Origin: Terriglobales bacterium
Lineage (GTDB): Bacteria; Acidobacteriota; Terriglobia; Terriglobales; Acidobacteriaceae
DNA length: 64,000 nt
Reading direction: 5' to 3'
Assembly (NCBI GenBank): GCA_035487355.1
Contig: DATHMF010000085.1
Span: 122,923-186,922, forward strand
In this document: positions 60,163-64,000 of the stretch, piece by piece
Layout: each line of letters opens with the position of its first letter
How positions within the stretch are numbered: the first letter of the stretch is position 1
Made by a program: the position numbers and the translations under genes
The notes under the pieces: model-generated
Told to the model about the DNA's origin: nothing
The model's input: the letters and a program-made list of their open reading frames with translations, nothing else
Databases searched by the model: none

Positions 60163-60409
60163 TTATTCTGCGGAATCCGCCTGGTTTGGGCAAACCTGCA
60201 GCAGACGCACGGCCTTCACTTCAGACTTGTTCACACAAGTCAGAATCATGCTCCTGGAACACTCACCGCATAGCCAGAAGTGTTCCAGCCGCTTGCCGCC
60301 TGTTTGCGCAGACAAAACGAACCGATAAACCTTGCCATCTCGCAAGTAGCGGAGTTCCCGCCTGCAGTCCGGATTAGCGCATCGGCTGAATTGGCAATCA
60401 AAGTTTCAT
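60163..60409 (-). pseudogene. Small zinc-finger-like protein with an apparent frameshift at its start
   Basis: The frame codes NFDCQFSRCANPDCRRELRY, LRDGKVYRFVL and LEHFWLCGECSRSMILT, a Cys-rich pattern common among short acidobacterial hypothetical proteins (from memory). In this frame the codon before NFDC is TGA. An ATG at 60409 reads ATGAAACTTTGA, and removing one A from the AAA run would give ATG AAC TTT GAT TGC in frame. So it is either a one-base insertion (mutation or sequence error) or a gene with a different start. About 78 residues if repaired. Confidence 0.5.
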
Positions 60410-60427
60410 TAAGGCACAACGTTCGCT

Positions 60428-60823
60428 TTATGTCGGCAAAGCGTTGACCGTAAAAATAGCGCGAAAGTAACCGCGGTAAGCGTAAATAAGAAAGATCTCT
60501 AATACGGAAAACACCAAGCCTGGCGCAATTCCTTGACCGCCTTGTATAAAAATATGAAAGGCTAAAATGTTTACGAGAATCGGTCCAAGCAAAACCAGGC
60601 CCAATGGCGCGGTCCGGCCGATTAACACCAGTAGCCCACCCAATAGTTGCACGACACCCACGAGTAGCATCCAATGGCTTGGAACCATGACGGCTACAAA
60701 TTGTGCAGCCAATGAGCCCGCCGGTAGTGGTGGAGCAGTGATGAAGGGATGGAGGATATTAAATCCAAAAATGATGAAACCCACGCCTAGAAGGACTCGA
60801 CTGATCAAAATGGCAATTTTCAT
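60428..60823 (-). CDS. DoxX-family membrane protein
   Basis: A 131-residue four-helix membrane protein: MKIAILISRVLLGVGFIIFG, SHWMLLVGVVQLLGGLLVLI and LGLVLLGPILVNILAFHIF are DoxX/DUF-like segments. AAAGGAG precedes the ATG. It follows the azoreductase gene on the same strand after 123 bases, a frequent pairing of DoxX proteins with NAD(P)H quinone/azo reductases. Confidence 0.82.
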   Translation of the reverse strand: MKIAILISRVLLGVGFIIFGFNILHPFITAPPLPAGSLAAQFVAVMVPSHWMLLVGVVQLLGGLLVLIGRTAPLGLVLLGPILVNILAFHIFIQGGQGIAPGLVFSVLEIFLIYAYRGYFRAIFTVNALPT

Positions 60824-60946
60824 GTAATCTCCTTTTAATGTGATTAGCTTTTGGTTTCAAGAATCCTAATTGTCTCTTTACTTACTAATGTGTGTACGAA
60901 CTGGGCCGGCTGACGAACGAAAAGTGTTCATAACGTGATTCCTCTC

Positions 60947-61573
60947 TTAAAGAGCGGCTACCTGGTTTTGATCAGTGACGATTCGGCCGATGCGCTCTGC
61001 GGCGGCTGTGAAAAAGACGGTGGCCTCCTCGCGACCTTGGTTCTCGGCATGAATAAACGTAACGTCCGTAAGTCCGATAAAACCCAGAATGTGGCGCAGA
61101 TAGGGTTCCTGAAAATCGAAAGCTTCCGCCGCGGTGCCTTTTTCATAGGCACCCCCGCGAGAAGTGATGACGACGACTTTCTTTTTTTGTAGAAGGCCCT
61201 GCCGGCCCTTTGGCCCGTAGGCAACCGTCTTCCCGACCCGCACAATCTGATCGATCCACGCCTTGAGCAAAGAAGAGATCGAGAAATTGTACATCGGTGC
61301 GCCAATAACGACCGTGTCGGCCGCTTTGAGTTCTTCGATTAACTCATTTGAGGTCGAAAGATACGACCGCTGCACCGGCGTCAGCTTCGAATCTTCGAGT
61401 TGGGTCGCGCCCCAGTGATCGGTGATCAGTGGAAGCGCTGTTACGGAAAGGTCTCGCTGGATGACTTCTCCACCCGGATGGTTCTTTCTCCATTCTTCGG
61501 TGAATTTGGCAGTCAGTCGCCGGGTCACGGAACCGGTCTGCCGCGCACTGGAATCAATTTGAAGCAATTTCAT
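60947..61573 (-). CDS. azoR: FMN-dependent NADH-azoreductase
   Basis: A 208-residue flavodoxin-like protein: LLQIDSSARQTGSVTRRL (phosphate-binding), VIGAPMYNFSISSLLKAWID (FMN contact) and VVVITSRGGAYEKGTAAEAF. ATG at 61573 has GAGGAGG upstream. AzoR enzymes reduce azo dyes and quinones. A divergent AraC-type gene starts 119 bases away, which probably regulates it together with the downstream DoxX gene. Confidence 0.9.
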   Translation of the reverse strand: MKLLQIDSSARQTGSVTRRLTAKFTEEWRKNHPGGEVIQRDLSVTALPLITDHWGATQLEDSKLTPVQRSYLSTSNELIEELKAADTVVIGAPMYNFSISSLLKAWIDQIVRVGKTVAYGPKGRQGLLQKKKVVVITSRGGAYEKGTAAEAFDFQEPYLRHILGFIGLTDVTFIHAENQGREEATVFFTAAAERIGRIVTDQNQVAAL

Positions 61574-61691
61574 CTGAACCTCCTCGTCCAGGGAATTCAT
61601 CTAAACTTGTGCAATAGATGTCCGTGCAACTGGACTCGAACTGTCATTTCGTCCATCTAATTTGTTCAAGAGTCCAGATGGGAGGTGTAGA

Positions 61692-62672
61692 TTGGACCCG
61701 ATTACCGATCTCGTTCAAACCATGCAAATCGTGGGCGTGGTTCATGCCCGGCTGGAAGCCACTGCGCCCTGGGGACTGAAGAGAGAGGCCGAGGTCGCAG
61801 AGGGAACCGCAAATGACAAACATTCGGGTGACTCCGCAAGTTCGCCCTTCCACTTCGCTCACTTCGGAATGCTTTCCCGCGGCAACTGCTGGCTCAGCGT
61901 CGAGGGCATTCCCGATCCGATACCACTCGCCGGAGGGGATTGCTTCTTGCTTGCGCCCGGAAGCGCATACACGCTGCGGGACAATCCACGCACTCGCCCG
62001 CGCAGCTTTTGTGAAGTGGCACCGAAAAATGGCAGCCAGGTGATTGAGTACGGTGGTGGAGGAGCCCCGACCACCATCATTTCGGGATGGTTCAGATTCT
62101 GTACGATGTGTGTGAAGCCCCTGACGAGCTTGCTTCCTCCGCTCATACTGGTCAAGGCCGATCAAGCGCAGAGCCTGGCGCTGCACACGACCTTGAGCAT
62201 GCTTGCCTCGGAGATGGCGGAGCCAGCGCCAGGGTCGGGACTGGTCGTTAACCGGTTGGCCGAGCTGTTGTTCATACACTCCATCCGCGCCTACATCGAA
62301 TCGCAGTTAGAGAGCCGCAAGAGCGGCTTGCTGCGGGCGATTTTCGATCGGCAAATTGGTGTTGCTCTTAAATCCATGCACGAGAAAGTGGAGCATCCCT
62401 GGACAGTCGAATCGCTGGCCGCGGCGTGCGGTATGTCGCGTTCCGCTTTTGCGGTTCGCTTTAAAGAGCTGGTTGGGGAAACACCGCTGGAATATTTGAC
62501 AAGTTGGAGAATGCAGAAGGCAACAGGATTGCTGCAGAAAGGTGATAAGAAGCTGTTCGAAGTGGCAAAATCCGTTGGCTACGATTCCGACGCCGCCTTC
62601 AGCAAAGCGTTCAAGCGAGTATTCGGCGTCGCACCCAGGGAGTATCGGCGAAATGCCACCGGGGCATCTTGA
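61692..62672 (+). CDS. AraC-family transcriptional regulator
   Basis: A 326-residue regulator. The N-terminal cupin-type sensor (about 20-150) has HFAHFGMLSRGNCWLSVEG and GGDCFLLAPGSAYTLRD. The C-terminal double helix-turn-helix (about 220-320) has WTVESLAAACGMSRSAFAVRF and FEVAKSVGYDSDAAFSKAFK. TTG at 61692 is chosen because GGGAGG ends six bases before it; an upstream TTG at 61662 would add ten residues. Divergent from azoR and likely its regulator. Confidence 0.87.
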   Translation: MDPITDLVQTMQIVGVVHARLEATAPWGLKREAEVAEGTANDKHSGDSASSPFHFAHFGMLSRGNCWLSVEGIPDPIPLAGGDCFLLAPGSAYTLRDNPRTRPRSFCEVAPKNGSQVIEYGGGGAPTTIISGWFRFCTMCVKPLTSLLPPLILVKADQAQSLALHTTLSMLASEMAEPAPGSGLVVNRLAELLFIHSIRAYIESQLESRKSGLLRAIFDRQIGVALKSMHEKVEHPWTVESLAAACGMSRSAFAVRFKELVGETPLEYLTSWRMQKATGLLQKGDKKLFEVAKSVGYDSDAAFSKAFKRVFGVAPREYRRNATGAS

Positions 62673-62931
62673 ACTTCAGTTAAGGATACCAGCAGGCTGT
62701 CACTGGCAACGGAGGAACCCGATTTCAAATTCTGTATCTGGAGAATTGTTTGAAGCCCGGCGTTTCTCCTGCGTCCTCTGCGGTTAGGTTTTGTCTCTCC
62801 TGATCCTTTAGAAAATCTAAACTTAACGTATAGCCAATTTGCGTGAAGCAAAGCGGGTGTTCGCTATATAGTGGTGGGCTGCTCTCACAGGCAAGGGCAA
62901 GCTGATCCTCACAATTCAACCAGGGATTTCC
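62673..62931. other. Intergenic gap, no gene seen
   Basis: The gap includes CTGCGTCCTCTGCGGTTAG, a fragment like the CGCAGAGG repeats elsewhere. I see no convincing small gene. Confidence 0.4.
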
Positions 62932-63981
62932 ATGAAATTTTCCGCATTCGTATTGTTGATTGCACTGTCTGTAACAATCCAACCTGTCGCCAAGGCGCAA
63001 GACCCACAAACCGCTCCCACCGCTCCAGCCGCGGCGCCTTCACCCACGCCAACACCTCAGCCTAGACCTACCCCCGCACCCTCGGCAGAAGTCCTGCCGG
63101 GCAAGGGGTTGGCGCAGCATCCTTTTCTATATTGCGGTGAGTGGGATACGCGCAAGCCCGAGCAGACCATGTTCATCATCAGAGATGGCAAGGTGGTCTG
63201 GACATACTCGATTCCGAACGAAGAAGAGCTGGATGATTGCACCCAGCTCTCCAACGGCAACATCGTTTTCGCCCGCAAGGGCAAGGGCGCAAGCGAGATC
63301 ACGCCTGACAAGAAAATCGTTTGGAATTACGAGGCGCCTCCGCATACCGAAGTCCACTCCGCCCAGCCCATCGGGAAAGATCGCGTGCTGATTATGCAAA
63401 ACGGAAATCCCGCAAAGCTCATGCTGATCGAAAAGAAGACGGGAAAAGTAGTGAAAGAGCTGGAGCTGCCCACCCGGCAGCCCGATAAAGTCCACGGCCA
63501 GTTCCGCCACATTCGCATGACCAGGAAGGGCACGTTCCTGGTGGCTCACCTTGATCTAGGCAAGGTAGTTGAGTACGACCAGAACGGAAAAGAAATCTGG
63601 TCGGCGCCGGCGCCCTCGGCGTGGGCTGCGGTTCGTCTGAAGAACGGCAATACGCTGATCAGCGGAAACCAGCATGGCTATGTGCGCGAGGTGAACCCCA
63701 AGGGCGAGACCGTATGGGAGATCAATAAGGACGATCTCCCCGGCTATCCGCTGTATACGGTGCAAGAAGTTGAACGGTTGGCCAATGGCAACACCTTGAT
63801 CAATAACTGGAGTGGCGGCCTGAAGAAAACCGACTGGCCAGTGGTGGTGCAGTTGATCGAAGTGACGCCGGATAAAAAAGTAGTCTGGGCGCTCCGCGAT
63901 TGGGATACCCTCGGACCGGCTTCCTCCACCCAGTTGCTCGATGAGCCCGGCGTGCCCGAGAAGGGTGACCAGCAGCGCTGA
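62932..63981 (+). CDS. Exported PQQ/arylsulfotransferase-like beta-propeller protein
   Basis: A 349-residue protein with a signal peptide (MKFSAFVLLIALSVTIQPVA then KAQ) and a Pro/Thr/Ala-rich linker (about 25-52). Repeated propeller blades follow, each with a G-x-V/I-x-W signature: DGKVVWTYSIP, DKKIVWNYEAP, NGKEIWSAPAP, KGETVWEINKD, DKKVVWALRDW. Blades of this kind occur in arylsulfotransferase-like and PQQ-binding proteins, but catalytic residues are not recognised. It is likely a periplasmic scaffold or enzyme of unknown substrate. Confidence 0.75.
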   Translation: MKFSAFVLLIALSVTIQPVAKAQDPQTAPTAPAAAPSPTPTPQPRPTPAPSAEVLPGKGLAQHPFLYCGEWDTRKPEQTMFIIRDGKVVWTYSIPNEEELDDCTQLSNGNIVFARKGKGASEITPDKKIVWNYEAPPHTEVHSAQPIGKDRVLIMQNGNPAKLMLIEKKTGKVVKELELPTRQPDKVHGQFRHIRMTRKGTFLVAHLDLGKVVEYDQNGKEIWSAPAPSAWAAVRLKNGNTLISGNQHGYVREVNPKGETVWEINKDDLPGYPLYTVQEVERLANGNTLINNWSGGLKKTDWPVVVQLIEVTPDKKVVWALRDWDTLGPASSTQLLDEPGVPEKGDQQR

Positions 63982-64000
63982 GTGATTGGGCCATTGCATC

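Overview
The window looks like chromosomal DNA of an Acidobacteriota-type bacterium (Terriglobia/Koribacter-like). This is an inference from the protein flavour, moderately high GC, frequent TTG/GTG starts, many short exported proteins, and dispersed intergenic palindromes of a kind common in that phylum. No rRNA or other marker fixes the taxonomy. I see no prophage, transposase, CRISPR array or plasmid gene, so most of the window is ordinary chromosome.

Layout. 1-5.4 kb: a very large cyclic beta-1,2-glucan synthase (NdvB type), cut by the left edge. 6-14 kb: lipid and housekeeping genes (CDP-alcohol phosphatidyltransferase, exported transglutaminase-like protein, cysS, EamA transporter, class III aminotransferase, YraN, galT). 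14.1-15.1 kb: an array of about 200-bp repeats. 15.1-22.4 kb: a zinc-ribbon membrane protein, then a complete Fe-S assembly operon iscR-iscS-iscU-iscA-hscB-hscA-fdx-iscX on the minus strand, preceded by a very good IscR type-1 operator. 22.7-30 kb: exported transglutaminase-like protein, small zinc-ribbon protein with structured leader, CheY-like protein, tsaD, tRNA nucleotidyltransferase, and an ArsR/AHSA1/DUF899 stress-type cluster with a palindromic operator.

30.1-36.4 kb: a CmoM-like methyltransferase, a radical SAM enzyme with a Cys-rich C-terminus and a translationally coupled 50-codon ORF on plus. These face a minus-strand run of DoxX, GT2, DUF2064, GT-C and an exported protein. 36.5-38.9 kb: DciA-like protein, gatC, DUF5076, gatA. 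39.4-43.7 kb: FmdE-like protein, lipid kinase, GT2, LpxH-like phosphoesterase, Nudix. 44.0-50.8 kb: a surface-glycan cluster with a sugar aminotransferase plus GNAT acetyltransferase, three GT4-like glycosyltransferases (two are tandem paralogues) and a coiled-coil methyltransferase. 51.0-64.0 kb: tRNA-Leu(CAA), ABC-F ATPase, exported proteins, a modular GH30 glycosidase, epimerase, DNA polymerase IV, DoxX/azoreductase/AraC, and an exported beta-propeller-like protein.

The best candidate for something undescribed is a repeated intergenic element found at three places (15.0, 39.3 and 60.1 kb), each time between the 3' ends of convergent genes. All three copies keep two adjacent hairpins whose paired bases change together, which points to a selected RNA or DNA structure. 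At 15 and 60 kb it closes a tandem array of about 200-bp repeats. Second-tier leads are the methyltransferase/radical SAM/small-ORF unit at 30-32 kb, the four-fold 20-bp repeat upstream of an exported protein at 53.7 kb, the coiled-coil methyltransferase of the glycan cluster, and an HscB carrying a eukaryote-like tetracysteine zinc site.
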